Assembly: GCF_000004195.4 (NCBI RefSeq)
Contig: NC_030683.2
Span: 78,523,410 to 78,587,409, forward strand
DNA: 64,000 bases
Source of the DNA: Xenopus tropicalis
Lineage: Eukaryota; Chordata; Amphibia; Anura; Pipidae
Reading direction: 5' to 3'
Position numbers and translations under genes: made by a program. Positions 36,069 to 47,689 of this stretch are shown in pieces. The notes beneath the pieces were generated by a model. That model worked only from the letters and a program-made list of their open reading frames with translations. It was not told where the DNA came from and ran no database searches. Within the stretch, counting starts at the first letter, position 1. Each line of letters opens with the position of its first letter.

Positions 36069-36241
36069 ATTGGAGAAAATGTGGCCAGGAGGGGACTCTT
36101 GTGCGCATCTGGTTGAGCTGCGCCAAATTACAAAAGTACTGGCAAGAAGTCTATCACAGACCCTTGAATACCATAATGCGAGGACTAAGAACTGTCTACA
36201 TATCCACTGTAAAAATGGTACTCACGGCAGAACTTTATTGA
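36069..36241 (+). pseudogene. L1/Tx1-like LINE, C-terminal part (after insertion)
   Basis: The plus strand reads YWRKCGQEGTLVRIWLSCAK, then LQKYWQEVYHRPLNTIMRG. The CG(Q)EGTLxxIWxxC pattern is the C-terminal Cys/His motif of L1-clade ORF2 proteins, with some metal ligands lost. Ends in a stop near 36240. Confidence 0.65.
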
Positions 36242-36630
36242 TGTAGATACCCAGGAGTAATATTTACCATTCTGTTTCTTTACCCATTTCTCTTTTCCAA
36301 GTTTCTAAGTCAATTTTTTTCCCTTTCTCTTTTCTTTCTGCTATACTATCTCCTTTTTCTTTCCCAGATGCTTAATAAAATAAATTATATTCGCTCCAAT
36401 ACTAAACTAAGTATGCTACTTTCAGAAAAGAAGGATATAGTAACAGAGGAAGCAAAACATACATATAAAACGCTTTGTTGTAAACAACACTCCTTTGGAT
36501 TAGGATGGCCAAGGCATGTTGTTTTAAGGGCCCATGATAAATTTAGATGGACTGACAAAGATAGTTTATCATGGGGTAACAATCTGTGCTAAAAGTAACC
36601 ATGCAATTCTTGATGACCAATCTCCATTAG

Positions 36631-36800
36631 TAGTGATGAGCGAATCTGTCCTGTTTCGCTTAGCTGAAAAAAATGGTGAAAAATTGTGCCATTTTTTGAC
36701 GCGAATGGCAATTTTTTGTTGCACTGCAAATTTTTGCGCGAAAAAATATGCCAGTGCCAAAACGTGGAATTTAGCCTCTAATCCATGCCATTCTTTGAGG
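36631..36800. mobile_element. hAT-like MITE, right end lost
   Basis: Starts TAGTGATGAGCGAATCTGTC, with GACGCGAATGGCA, TTTTTGCGCG and ATCCATGCC typical of the family. The right TCATCACTA end is missing. Confidence 0.6.
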
Positions 36801-37321
36801 AATGTGGAGGAGCAGTTACTGTTCTAATTAAGTCTTTATTGGTAAAAGCATTAAACTCTTCAAAAGTAAACAGACCCATTTTCTAATACAAGGATATTTG
36901 GGAATTCCACGTGTAACAAAGACTAGAATTTGATGACTTAAGTATGATAAAAAATCTTTTTTTCCCTGGAAATCCACTTTATGCTTAGAGCAGATTATTT
37001 GCTAATTTGTAGTTTTCCTAGCTACAGTATATGAATAGCTTCCTGTGATGAATTAAGAAAGCATTCCAATTTTAATATGTCCAATATAGAGTATTGAGCA
37101 GGGTTGAATATCTTTTGGTAGCAAATCCAAAAGTGTTCTGTAATCCATACAGATTTACAAAGACAAAGAGATGAACAGGGATGGATTCATATGAACAAGG
37201 TTTCTGTCATATGGCAGCAACCGTTTAACTGTCTAAAGAATGTTTAGAAGAAATTCCAAGGAACAAATTCTTTTTTTATCAATCTAAGAAGAGGTCTTGA
37301 AACTATTACCTTGTGAGCAAA

Positions 37322-37765
37322 GAAGATATGGTAGACACTGTACATGCCAATGAATGTTTGTTCCACTAATCCATACCACTGGTCAGTGTACCACCATATA
37401 CAGGTGCTGTTTAATAGCTTTGTTTATCTTGCATTTATATTCTCCACAAATTCTGATGTCACTATTAGGGCAATGATCCAGCTGTGGTACACAAGTACAG
37501 CTTTGGTGTTGCCAGCTGTGTCCGTCAATGGCTAAAGGACCCATTGTATAGTTGGATGTTCAAGTTTGTCTTCAGTTTTTGAATGTAAAACATATGAAAG
37601 AATTCTAGCTTCCATGTATCTTGGTGGGTCCTTGTAAGCTTCCATTTCATTTGTGAAGACTTGCAGAAATTTCTTAATATCTTTCTTAACTGGTCCTCCA
37701 GTGTCTACATGTATGCAATGAACACTGATTTCGAATGGAGAAAAGCAGTTACTTACCAAAATTGG
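37322..37765 (-). pseudogene. Unidentified coding-like relic
   Basis: The minus strand is open at 37532-37759, reading VHCIHVDTGGPVKKDIKKFL and EMEAYKDPPRYMEARILSYV. After a TAG it continues with hydrophobic, Trp-rich stretches such as WWYTDQWYGLVEQTFIGMY to about 37322, with another stop. The composition looks more coding than the surroundings. I do not recognise the family. It could be a processed pseudogene, a transposon remnant or chance; no start codon or splice context supports a live gene. Confidence 0.25.
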
Positions 37766-38477
37766 CCATGATTAGGGGTAACATACAAATAAACATATTA
37801 TACTAGACACCTACATGCCAACTTTTAGCAGGCTCCACACATTAAAGTTCTGAAACAATATACTAAACATACACATATGAGAGAGTCCTGAGGGAAAAAG
37901 GTTAGTAAGGTAAGTGGCTTATTTATATACATGGTGTTAGAACTCAAGAAAAACACTTTTAAAAGGCAATAATAACATGCTATTTGACAATTTATTTGAA
38001 GGCATTAATTTGTTGTGTGTGGCTGGCATTTTGAAGCAGACATAAAATAAAAACAAACTAAAGGGCAGAGTTATGAACATATAAATTTGGGTTTCCAAAA
38101 CTTGAAAACTTAAAAATAAATATTATGCATCTAAAAGCTAGCGAATTCAGGTGGAAATCAATAGTAGTTAGGACCCATAGGTTTAATATGCTCCTATGGC
38201 TTTAAGCGCTACACCTTCTTCTTTTCCTGTTACTGGATAAAGACCTATGTATCATAATTGGTATTAACATATACCCTATTATTGGCCCAAGGCTAGACCA
38301 CACCCTACCACACTTTAATATATTGTTAAGTAAGGGGTGGTTCTTTCTTCTTGGCCTGCAGCATCTGACCAGAGTGGATGTCTCCAGGAAGCCTGGGATC
38401 CACACAGCCCAGAAGGTTAGGCCCCAAGGGACAAATACCCTTAGAGAAGTCGGGAGCAGGGACCCTGTGAATGAGAG

Positions 38478-39166
38478 TGTCAGGTACAGCCACAGGTGGG
38501 TGGCTGGCAGGTAGGAGCCTATATGCTGTCTAAAACGGATATAAAAGGTACCTTGCTTGTTGATGAGCAGAAAACATGTTGAGATGCTGAGAAATCTATT
38601 AAAAGGATTGAGCAAAAGAAATACAAAATCCATACAACGGGCCAGTGGTCAGAGGCAGGCGGCAAAACAATACAAGTCCGATAAGCAGGCAGAGGGACAG
38701 GACTGGCAGCAGGCAAGGAGGGTCCGAATAACAGGCAGTGATCAGGGGCAGGCTGAAGACAGGGAGCAGTCAATTAAACAGGCCAAGGTCAATACCGGGA
38801 GATCCAACAGAGGTCAGGAACAGGAGACGAGGAACGGGGTGAAGCGGACGGAACCAGGCAGGAATATGGACAGGAACAGGTGCAGGAACCAGGCAGGAGT
38901 CAGGCAGGTATGGTCACAGGATCACAAAAGGGCTTAATGAACAAGCAACCAGGGGTTGTTTATAACTGGCTTATAAAGCCCATTAATTGTCCAATTGCAA
39001 CCACCTGGGCTTACTAAGGGAGGAGGAGCTGGGTCTGAACAATGAAGCAAAGAGGGGTGAACATAATGTTTAGGGCTGGATGCCCAAGGTCTCCAGTGGC
39101 TCAGTGAGGTAATGCAGAACCTGCCCAACATAGAGTCCACAGTTCGAGTACAGGCAGGTCCTGACA
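38478..39166. mobile_element. Solo LTR of an LTR retrotransposon, 689 bp
   Basis: Begins TGTCAGGTAC and ends GGTCCTGACA (TG...CA with inverted TGTCAGG/CCTGACA ends) and is flanked by GAGAG on both sides (38473-38477, 39167-39171). The 5-bp duplication fits Ty3/Gypsy or retroviral-type integration. The interior 38640-38930 is a degenerate run of CAGGCAGG-like units that keeps a chance 126-codon frame open. A TATAAA lies near 38970. No internal gag-pol sequence is adjacent. Transcription direction not decided. Confidence 0.75.
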
Positions 39167-39927
39167 GAGAGAATAACAAGAATATCTCTTTTCATAGCAC
39201 GTGAGATAGACAGCATATTTAGTAAGAGCAGTTTTTGGCTCCATCTAGGAGAATAGAGGATTAGTTCTCCTTTACAGGCTCTGCTGCCTTATTGTAGGGA
39301 CCACGGTTAAGACACAGGTTGCAGGATAGTGTTTATTCCTAATAAGGTTATTCCCAATAAGGTTATTAACCTAAGGATACAGAACTACATCCCTATACTC
39401 TCCACAGTGGTGCAAGACTGTTGTACTTTACCTTTCACTCAATCTGCCTTGCTTAAATACCTTATGGTTCGTGAGTATATTGCTAAACCTTGCTTCATTG
39501 AGTTTGTATACACAAATAAATCGGTTGTTAATTAGTTCATCAAGAGCTCCTGGTGTCCATTTGTTTATTTATTTATTTACTCAATTTTTACACTTATACG
39601 TTGCAGTGGGAGGTGTAGTTATACAACCCTCTGTACGGTAACTTCCCCTTAGCAAAGGGCCATCCTGCTGAAAAGGAGTCCAATTTACCCCATGCTCTAC
39701 CCATAGCTGGAATTTGTCTATTTTAGCCAAAAAGGGGTTAGAGTTGTATTAGCAAAATTCAAGCTTTTTCAATTTGAATTTTTGAGATTGATTTACAACT
39801 TTGCAGATTAATTTATGATGTTTAGAGTTTGATTTCACTGCTTTCGATTTGTCTTTTTACAATTTACATAATCAAGTTTTGGAAAGTTTTTTTTAATAAA
39901 GAAGCACGCATTTAAGATTTTTTTCAT

Positions 39928-40633
39928 TTAAATAATAAGTAAACCCATTTTAATCTCTAAAATTACTCTAAATGGTGCACAGAATAACATACCTTTATCC
40001 CTGCATTCAGTTTCATGTTATTTCTAAAACACAAGCTGAAAAGTGCAGCTCATTTCAACTACTTCCTGGTCTAGCATGAAGCTCTGCCGCTTTTCTTTTC
40101 TTAACCTTTCTTCTCTCTTTGACCATGAAGAGGGTCAAAGAGGTGCCTGACTGACTCCATTTGTTGCAGGTGGTACCAAGCATGTATGTATGCATATCTT
40201 TATTTATAAAGCGCTACTTATGTACGCAGCACTGTACAGTAGAATAGATTCAGTTGCAATAAGTTAAGAGTCAAAGACACAAGAGGATAGAGGTCCCTGC
40301 CCCATAGAGCTTACAATCTATATGGGAGGGTAACAGACACAAATAGGCAAATATAAGTGCTGTAGGTCACAGTGGGTGACACTGCAATATAAGTGCTAGT
40401 GCGCAGTAGACACTACTTTGACCCTCTTCATGGTCAAATAGAGACCAAGAGCTCAGAAAAGAAATGGGGCAGCAATTCACACTAGACCAGGAAGTAGCTG
40501 AAATGAGCAGCACTTTTCAACACATGATCTAGAAAAACATAAGACTGAGTGCAGGGAGAAATTTATGTTACTCTGAGTGCTGTTTAGAGTCGTTTTCTAG
40601 ATTTTAAAATAAAAAGGCTTACTTATCGTCTAA
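39928..40633. mobile_element. Foldback TTAA-type MITE interrupted by an L2 tail
   Basis: Left arm 39928-40155 and inverted right arm about 40410-40633 share ATAAGTAA(A/G)CC ends, ACTACTTCCTGGTCTAG and TTTGACCATGAAGAGGGTCAAA blocks. The left boundary is TTAA (39928-39931); the right has diverged to CTAA. A related sequence, including ACTTCCTAGTCTAGCATGAA, lies near 62550-62580. Confidence 0.65.
40193..40410 (-). repeat. L2-type 3' tail repeat inside the foldback MITE
   Basis: TTTATTTATAAAGCGCTACT, TATGTACGCAGCACTGTAC and CCCTGCCCCATAGAGCTTAC are the reverse complement of the usual amphibian L2-type 3' end. No coding capacity. Confidence 0.6.
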
Positions 40634-41506
40634 GGAAAAAACCCAAAAATGTGATTGAAATTTTTGATAAATCTGCCTCTTCTTGCCTAAGTCACAGGGA
40701 CAAGACTGGCTTGTATAGTTTATGCTTTGCATGTATTTAAAATGAATTTTTATTTTTTTTTCAAGTTTAAGGGGGCAAGAATTTTTCCTTATTTAAAGTG
40801 TAAATGGAAAAAAGCTTTTCCAACCCCTTGAAGATATTTAAGAAATAAGCTATAGTTTTTAAAAAGCTAGTAATTCTGTGTCTATTTGTTTTCCTACTGA
40901 CTTTAAGCAATGGAAGAAATATATTTGCAGGCACACCTCCCCCCTTGAACCCATAATGTAAACTCTATTTAAGTCTTGAGCAAAGTTTTTATTTAAGTGG
41001 GGCACAGTTCATATGTCCAACTTGAACAAATGTTGACTAATGTATAGGCTTATATTTCCCCCCAGCACCCATGAGTTTTAGAAAGCTGTTTAACAACATA
41101 AAGCTGTAATAATTGCATTTGTCTGTCATCCACTTCATTGTGTCTACAAAATACACTGCATTAAGGTTAATGTAATAGTCACTGAGGCTTACCTTCCACT
41201 GACACATTATGTAAAATATGCACTTCTCTCATAATGTTTCTTCCTCCTGTCTCCCATGTTCTTGCTAACCAACAGGCAAGCTGCATCCCAAGCACCCAGT
41301 GTACCTAGAGATAGCTGCATCTTTTCTAAGTTGTCACTGATTATTTGCATACAACGCATCCGTGGCTATGGGAATTAGAATTCTTCTCCCTGAAATGTAT
41401 TTCATTGGCTTATTGTATCTCCTTTCCTTAATATAAAAAACATACAAATATTTTTTTCTACTGATACCAAAATGTCTTATATTTGAGAGTATATTGTTCA
41501 TTTATA

Positions 41507-41812
41507 GTGATGTCCCGAAAAAGTAGCGAAATGGCGAAAAATCATGGAAACATGTTTATCACACAACTTTTATGTCGCGTGTCTTTTTTTTTGTCACCCA
41601 CGTCTATTTTTTTACGCAATATGTCTATTTTGCCACGACCTCACCAATTTTTATGCGACTGCACCCATTTTGACACGACCACGCCTATTTTTATGTGACC
41701 ATGCCCAATTTGACACAACCATGCCTGTTTTGAGGTGCAACAAATTTTTTCACTGTGAATTTTCGCTAAAGTTTCACAAAACAGTTCGCCAATGGCGAAA
41801 TGAAATGAAATC
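41507..41812. mobile_element. hAT-like MITE with short internal tandem units
   Basis: Starts TAGTGATGTCCCGAAAAAG and contains repeated units of about 25-30 bp around CACGACC...CCCATTTTGACAC (41600-41735), then AGTTTCACAAAACAGTTCGC and GGCGAAATG. The right end has lost its CATCACTA. Confidence 0.6.
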
Positions 41813-42076
41813 ACCAAACAGAATTAATACAATATAATATTGAATGCACATCACAAGTTGACATCAAAATGATTATTATTGATTTGCCTGTTAAAATATT
41901 GAGCAAAGTGAGAAGTGTAAGTCACATAAACCCTTTGTAAAGAAAAGTAATATGTGAAAGTAAATATGAATAAAAATACAACATAACACATGCTTCATTT
42001 ATTAAAAGTAAAACAATACATACAGTAGTATAGGCTGAAGTTTTTTGTATCTAGCAGCTGTTTACTTGGAGGTTCT

Positions 42077-42354
42077 TAGTGATCAGTGTATTTTTTTCGG
42101 CAGGCAAGGATTTGTGGCTAAATTCCATATTTTGCGATCGGCGAAATTTTTTGCGAAACGGTGTCAAAAATTCTGCGACAAAAAAATTCCTGAGAAAAAA
42201 TACCCATTGACTTAATGCACCTAATGCATTTGAAGATTTGATGCACAGAAGAAAAAACGTTGCATGGAAGAAAAATTTGTCTTTTGTTTTCACAGGTTTT
42301 TTTTAACATTTCACAAATTTTTCAGCAGTTTCACAATTTTTCACTCATCACTAG
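42077..42354. mobile_element. hAT-like MITE
   Basis: Starts near TAGTGATCAGTG and ends TTCACTCATCACTA. Interior GGCAAGGATTTGTGGCTAAA and GCGAAATTTTTTGCGAAACG match the family. An 8-bp duplication is not visible. Confidence 0.6.
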
Positions 42355-44205
42355 AAGCTTTGTATCAGTAATACAATCAAACAGATATAAATGGTACAAA
42401 AATATGGGGCATGATTGTGGATTCTCTGAGAAATATTAATATTACAGGCCTCTGATTTTTCTGCATTTACTATGTTCTAGAGCACTGATTTTAATGGTGG
42501 CACAGTCTCACAGCAATATGGGTTTGTCACACAGAGTACATAATATATCAGCATAACTCTAGAACCCATGGTATAGAACTCATAAGTTAGCTGTTTAATT
42601 GGACACCCTTCCCTGAATTTTTTTTCAGCCTAGTTGTGTAATTGGAGACTCTGCACCTTCAAAAGATCAAAACGATGTAAAATTAAGGACAAGGAAACAG
42701 GGATACATAAAATGTAAAGGGTAGACACGTTTTACTGCTTTCAATTGTTTATTAGATGGGAGTCACTTTTCTAAAGAGCTTTAAAACAATGTACATTGTA
42801 GTTGTATTAAATATATCGCTTTCACATCCAAAGAGGTCAAGTGCAACGGGAATCATGAGAATAAATGTGTGTGTAAATAATTTAGACAAAACTCAAAAAG
42901 GAAAATTCTGATATGCTTTAGCAATGGGAACAAGAGGATTCTGAAAATTCTTTCCGTATAAATGGAATATAAAAATGACTTATGGTAAAAATTAGAACAG
43001 TCTTTGTTCCATGTGCTTGAAAAGCCTTGAAATTGATAAAGCACAACTGAGAAAACCCATGTCTTCCAGAAATTATAATAAGGCTAAATGGATTATTTGT
43101 AGAATTGCTATATACTATTTTATATTCACTAAATTAAACTATTCTTTTAGCCATGTTTCTAGTACAATTAGGTAGGTTACAGATATGGAAGGCTGAGGTC
43201 AATTTGGCTATGTGGTTTTTACTGTAAGGACAAATGGCTTACTTAGTGCCAGCTCTGAGATCTTAAAATATAATCTTTAATGCCAGAGACAGAGATCAAA
43301 TGATGTGGCATTTGCAAGGTGACATTCCAGTAACTTGGTTTTAACACACTACTTCATGTTCACTGAATTAAACTAACCGTATAGTTGCGTTTTTCATAAT
43401 AAGCTAATTAGCTAAGCTACGGCTATGTGCTTCTGAGCCCAGTTTGACCGTTGTGGTTTATGCAGTTAGGGCATTCACTTACTTACTTAGTCCCATTTCT
43501 GAGATCTTAAAATGTTATCTTTGAATCCTGCAAAGGATAGGGCTTTGCAAGGTAAAATTGAGATAATTTGGTTTTAAAACAATTTTAATATTACTAAGAG
43601 ACACAGATGTGCATGCAGTATGATGGCACATAAGGACTACAGTGTTTTCCAGACCGTGAGAGCAAAATTATTTACAGTTGTGGCAAGGAATAAATGCTCT
43701 TACTGTTCTCATATAATGTTCCCTGACTTAAAATGTAATATGTCACTGGTATGTCACTGCATTGTTTTTTCCTGCACAAATTAAATACCTGTAGCCCGAA
43801 CTGTAATAGTGTAGTGATGTCCGAAATGGGGGAGGCCTGGGTGCTGACTGTAAATAGTATGCCTTTGAATTAGAAGTATGCCATTTTAATGGAATTATAC
43901 CAAGAATATATAAAGACTTGTAAGTTATTGTTATGGTTTAGTTAACAATCTGCTTTATTTTTTACCATTTAGTGGCTCCATTGTCTTTTACTGTACAGGC
44001 ATAAAAGAAGTATCATTTCACTATTCCAAGCCCTAATCCATAAACAAGATAATATGTATATTATTCAATTTAACCCTCTCCTCTACCCCATTTATTGTCT
44101 CTATCCCAATAAAAGAAGAAGCCAACCAAAGAACATTGCCTGATTATAATGATTATGCCTATAACAGCACAAAGATGAAGGGAGGTGACCCTATACCTCT
44201 CCTCT

Positions 44206-44985
44206 AATTATTATTATTTATATAGCGCCATCAATGTACGCAGCGCTTTGAAAGTGAGTACAAGAATCTTGAACTGAATCCTGTACATGACAGGTAGCCA
44301 GTGCAAGGATTGGCAGAGAGGGGCGGCACTTGTGGAGCGGGAGGAGAGGTGTATAAGCCTGGCAGCACTGTTCATGATGGATTGGAGTGGGGTCAGTTTA
44401 TACAGGGGAAGCCCACAGAGCAGTGAGTTGCAGTAGTCTGTGAGATATGACAAGGGCGTGGATGAGAATTTTGGCAGTCTCATGAGCGAGGAAAGGTCGA
44501 ATGTGTGCAAAGTTTTTGAGGTGGAACTGATAGGATTTACAGAGTGTTTGAATGTGGGGAGTGAAAGAGAGAGCCGAGTCAAATGTGACTCCTAGACAGC
44601 GAGCTTGTGGAACTGGGGTTCCAGGGAAACAGAGTTGGAAGGTGGGAAGATAACCAGCTCAGTTTTGTTCATGTTGATTTTTAGGTGGCGAGAGGACATG
44701 AATGCAGAAATTGCAGTTAGACAGTTGGAGACACGAGCTAGGAGTGAGGGCAGGTCTGGGGAAGAGAGGTAAATTTGGGTATCATCTGCATATAAATGTT
44801 AGTGAAATCCAAAGGAGCTGATTAGCTGACCCAGACCAGTGGTGTAGATTGAAAATAGAAGGGGTCCAAGAACAGAGCCTTGAGGTACCCCAACTGAGAG
44901 AATGGGAGACACTGAAGGAACTACTTTAGTGAGGGCAGTTTCTGTAGAGTGGTGGGGGCGGAAGCCAGACTAAAATGTCAAGTAG
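44206..44985 (-). pseudogene. L2-type LINE reverse transcriptase fragment
   Basis: The minus strand reads [31 protein letters not shown] and HLYADDTQIYLSS (YADD codons at 44781-44792). It continues HLKINMNKTELVIF, DYCNSLLCGLPLYKLTPLQS, AARLIHLSS and SLHWLPVMYRIQFKILVLTF. These are successive reverse transcriptase motifs of L2-clade LINEs, including the catalytic pair of Asp. At least one stop and one frameshift interrupt it. It then joins directly to GCGCTATATAAATAATAAT at 44206-44240, so the region between KALHG and the 3' tail is deleted. Confidence 0.85.
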
Positions 44986-46196
44986 GGAGTTAGATGTTAG
45001 ATAGTGTGAGAGTTTGTTATATACATGTTGTTTAAACAATGAGAAAATACTTTAGAACATGTATTGTAACATCTGTAGAGCACAAATCATTTTATTCACT
45101 TGCTTAACTATAACAAACAGTTATTTTAGCCACTCTCTGCCTCTGCTCCATATCATGATTTTGCTCGTTAAACAACTCTCTTTCTCGTTAAAACATTCTT
45201 TTTTTGCATTAGCTGATTAATCCCATACCATTCAGGTGTGAAAAGACCAGACGCCATAAAGTATCAGAATGCACAAAATAGGGAATTCTTTAATTGTATT
45301 TCACTAAATGACTCCTGTAGCAACAAAAAAGCAAATGGCACTCAGGACTACAAACAAGGGAAAACCCCTTTATAAAGTTTACTAAATGACTCCTGCCCTG
45401 AGGAGCTTACACTCCCCTGGTTACATTATAGCCAGGAGTTAAAAAGCACACTTCTCTGACAGAAAGGCAGCATTACATTTAGAGCTAAGATAGTTTCTAT
45501 AGTAACAGGTTCATAGAAATAAGGCTAGACCTCCCAATTTAGACCTCACAGAGGAAATAAAATCTGCTTTCCTACTGTTGCTTCTATGGAATTATACAGT
45601 TTTTCCCAGGCTAAGGTTAATAATGGAATCTATTCCCCCGAGAAACTGCCACAGATCAGATGGGAAGTCAGACTGAGCACCAAGCTCAAGGGCTCCTCAA
45701 AGACTTGTCTCCCTCTGTGAACTCATTTTCAAGGGGGAACACTAGTGAAAAATTCATCTTCTTATCATTACTAACAGTGGGCATTTCAGCGTTCCACATT
45801 AGCTGAGATGCAATCATTGCTCCTAGGTACCTGTTCTGACCTTTAGGTACAGAGAAGGCATTTCATGTTGCTGTTCTGCCATGTGTTACCCCCAGACTTG
45901 ATTAATGTGTTATTGTTATTAGAATAGTGTTCAGATATGGCTGTGCTCCTGTCAGATATGTCATTGTTTTAGCATTGTTGTCAATCATTTTCAAACAAGG
46001 TCAGTTTGTCGCTTTTAATATATACACTACTAAGTTTAACCTCAGCAGAAACAATTTCTTTTTTTTTTAATACAGAGATCTTGTTTGTTAAGGTCTAGAT
46101 TTGCTCCACTTTTTGTTCAGCTCCAATTTACATAAACATGTACACAGCTCAATTTATTCATATTGTTGCAGATATAATGCACTGACATACGTGTAC

Positions 46197-46375
46197 CTTC
46201 ATCAGAATTGTGTGCGACATTGAAGCATTGGCATGGACAATGATAGTGCTGGTCTTGTCATCTCGGATCTCCTTCAAAAGCGGAGTAGGATCCCAGGTAT
46301 CATCAAGCATCCTCACTGACAAACAATCCTTGGAGATGAGAAACTGACGGAGCAACTTCTCCAGGTTCAACAGAC
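46197..46375 (-). CDS. grik4: grik4 exon: amino-terminal domain, NLEKLLRQF segment
   Basis: A 179-base exon with acceptor TCTGCAG and donor GTACAC. It completes a Cys codon and reads [20 protein letters not shown], then [20 protein letters not shown] and [28 protein letters not shown] is typical of GluK4 (GluK5 has RLEELVRGF). NAS in HANASMSH is a potential N-glycosylation site. The Trp in DDTWDPTP at 46293-46295 (TGG) stands where mammalian GluK4 has Arg; a CGG to TGG change would explain it. The donor GTACAC is weaker than the consensus GTAAGT. Confidence 0.97.
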
Positions 46376-47059
46376 CTGCAGAGAATATGACAGAAATAAT
46401 TTACCACATCAGTGAAACATTTTTTAATCTATTTAGAGTTGTCAAACTGAGCTGATAAAAGCTGCAGTAAGGCCAGGATATAATGAAAAGGGATGCTGAA
46501 TAATTTTAGATTAAGTAAAATACAGATGCATACTCCTCCTGCTTATTTTCAGAACACCTCGTATATACTGCTACTGCATATAACAATGCCAAGCTATTCT
46601 GACCTTCAAGTGTGGTTAAAGGCCAAAAAAGATCATAAGGACACAGTGCAGAACACCAGTAAAGAAAGCTAGCCTGATTCTTGTTTGCATAAGAAAAAGA
46701 TCTGAATGTCACATTATAAATCCCATATTAGACACATTTAGAATACTGATTTTAGTCCTGGTGCCTGAATCTTAAGATGTATGCTCTAATAGAATTAGAG
46801 GTAATGCAAGGGAGGGCAAAAAAAGTGATGCAGTAAATATTATTAAGAAAGAATGAATAATGTGTATAGCTTGGAGGGTAGGATGGAGAGGAAATGCTAT
46901 TATCAAAGATATTCCAGGACCAAAGGAAAGATATTTTACCAGGAAAGTTTTCTATAAATATATGGAGTAATGATTAGCAAAAAAGTTGTAAATAACCTAA
47001 CAGGATAGCTGGATTAAAACTTGTTCCGTTTACTAGGACAAACAAGATGTAGAGACACA

Positions 47060-47689
47060 AGGGCTGATTCGCTAAGGTGCGTTAAAACGAGCGTTATTTA
47101 TTAAAAATTTTATCCCGTCTTATTTTTCATGTCTTAATGCATAATTCACTAAAAGGATATTTGCGTTAATTTAGACGCGACACTGTTCGCGTTATTTAAG
47201 TCGCGAAGACTGTTTTTGTGGGGTTTTTGACCCAACGTGCGCTAATTAACACAGCGTGCTACTTTTCGCGCACACGAAAAAACTTTTTTTTAAAATGACC
47301 ATTTCCCTGCAAACTGGAGGCTGCATCACTCTAGGGCCAACACAGACTTGAATAAATCACACTGCAAAGTCCATATTGTGTTGCAAAAAGCTAATGAACT
47401 GTACTTTTCTATAATTACCGCCTGCTCCAAGTAGGTGTTAATTTTCGCACAGACTAATGCGATATTTAGTGCGTCTAAGTGTTTGTGAATCATGCGTTAG
47501 TATTATTTCTGCATGCTAATTACCGCAATGCGGTAAAATTAACACATTCGGTTGCACGCTAATTAACGCATGCGATATGCGACTTAACGCATGTGATAAT
47601 ACTTTAGCGAATCGTGTGGGGTTTTTTGCGTCTATTTTAACGCAAAAAAGCATGCAATAAGTGTTATCGCACTTTAGTGAATCAACCCT
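47060..47689. mobile_element. 630-bp MITE with 3-bp target duplication, copy 2 (inverted)
   Basis: Ends AGGGCTGATTCGCTAAGG and CTTTAGTGAATCAACCCT are flanked by ACA on both sides (47057-47059, 47690-47692). The body is the inverted counterpart of 3887-4536; its core near 47330-47440 (AATAAATCACACTGCAAAGT) reverse-complements the core there. Confidence 0.75.

Larger units (their letters stand above)
33186..46196 (-). other. grik4: grik4 intron, 13.0 kb
   Basis: Holds the L1/Tx1-like LINE with its Penelope-like insertion (35075-36241), an unidentified coding-like relic (37322-37765), a solo LTR (38478-39166), a foldback MITE (39928-40633), hAT-like MITEs at 36631, 41507 and 42077, and an L2 reverse transcriptase fragment (44206-44985). 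About 33190-35060, 42400-44190 and 45000-46190 show no gene or clear repeat. Confidence 0.75.

Noticed and set aside
38557..38937. 126-codon Gln/Arg-rich plus-strand frame and an overlapping minus-strand frame
   Set aside because: Lies inside the solo LTR and reflects its CAGGCAGG-like repeats rather than a protein.
44214..44582. 122-codon minus-strand frame as a gene
   Set aside because: It is the DYCNSLLCGLP...LHWLPVMYRIQFKI part of an L2 reverse transcriptase, with the preceding RT motifs found upstream in a broken frame.
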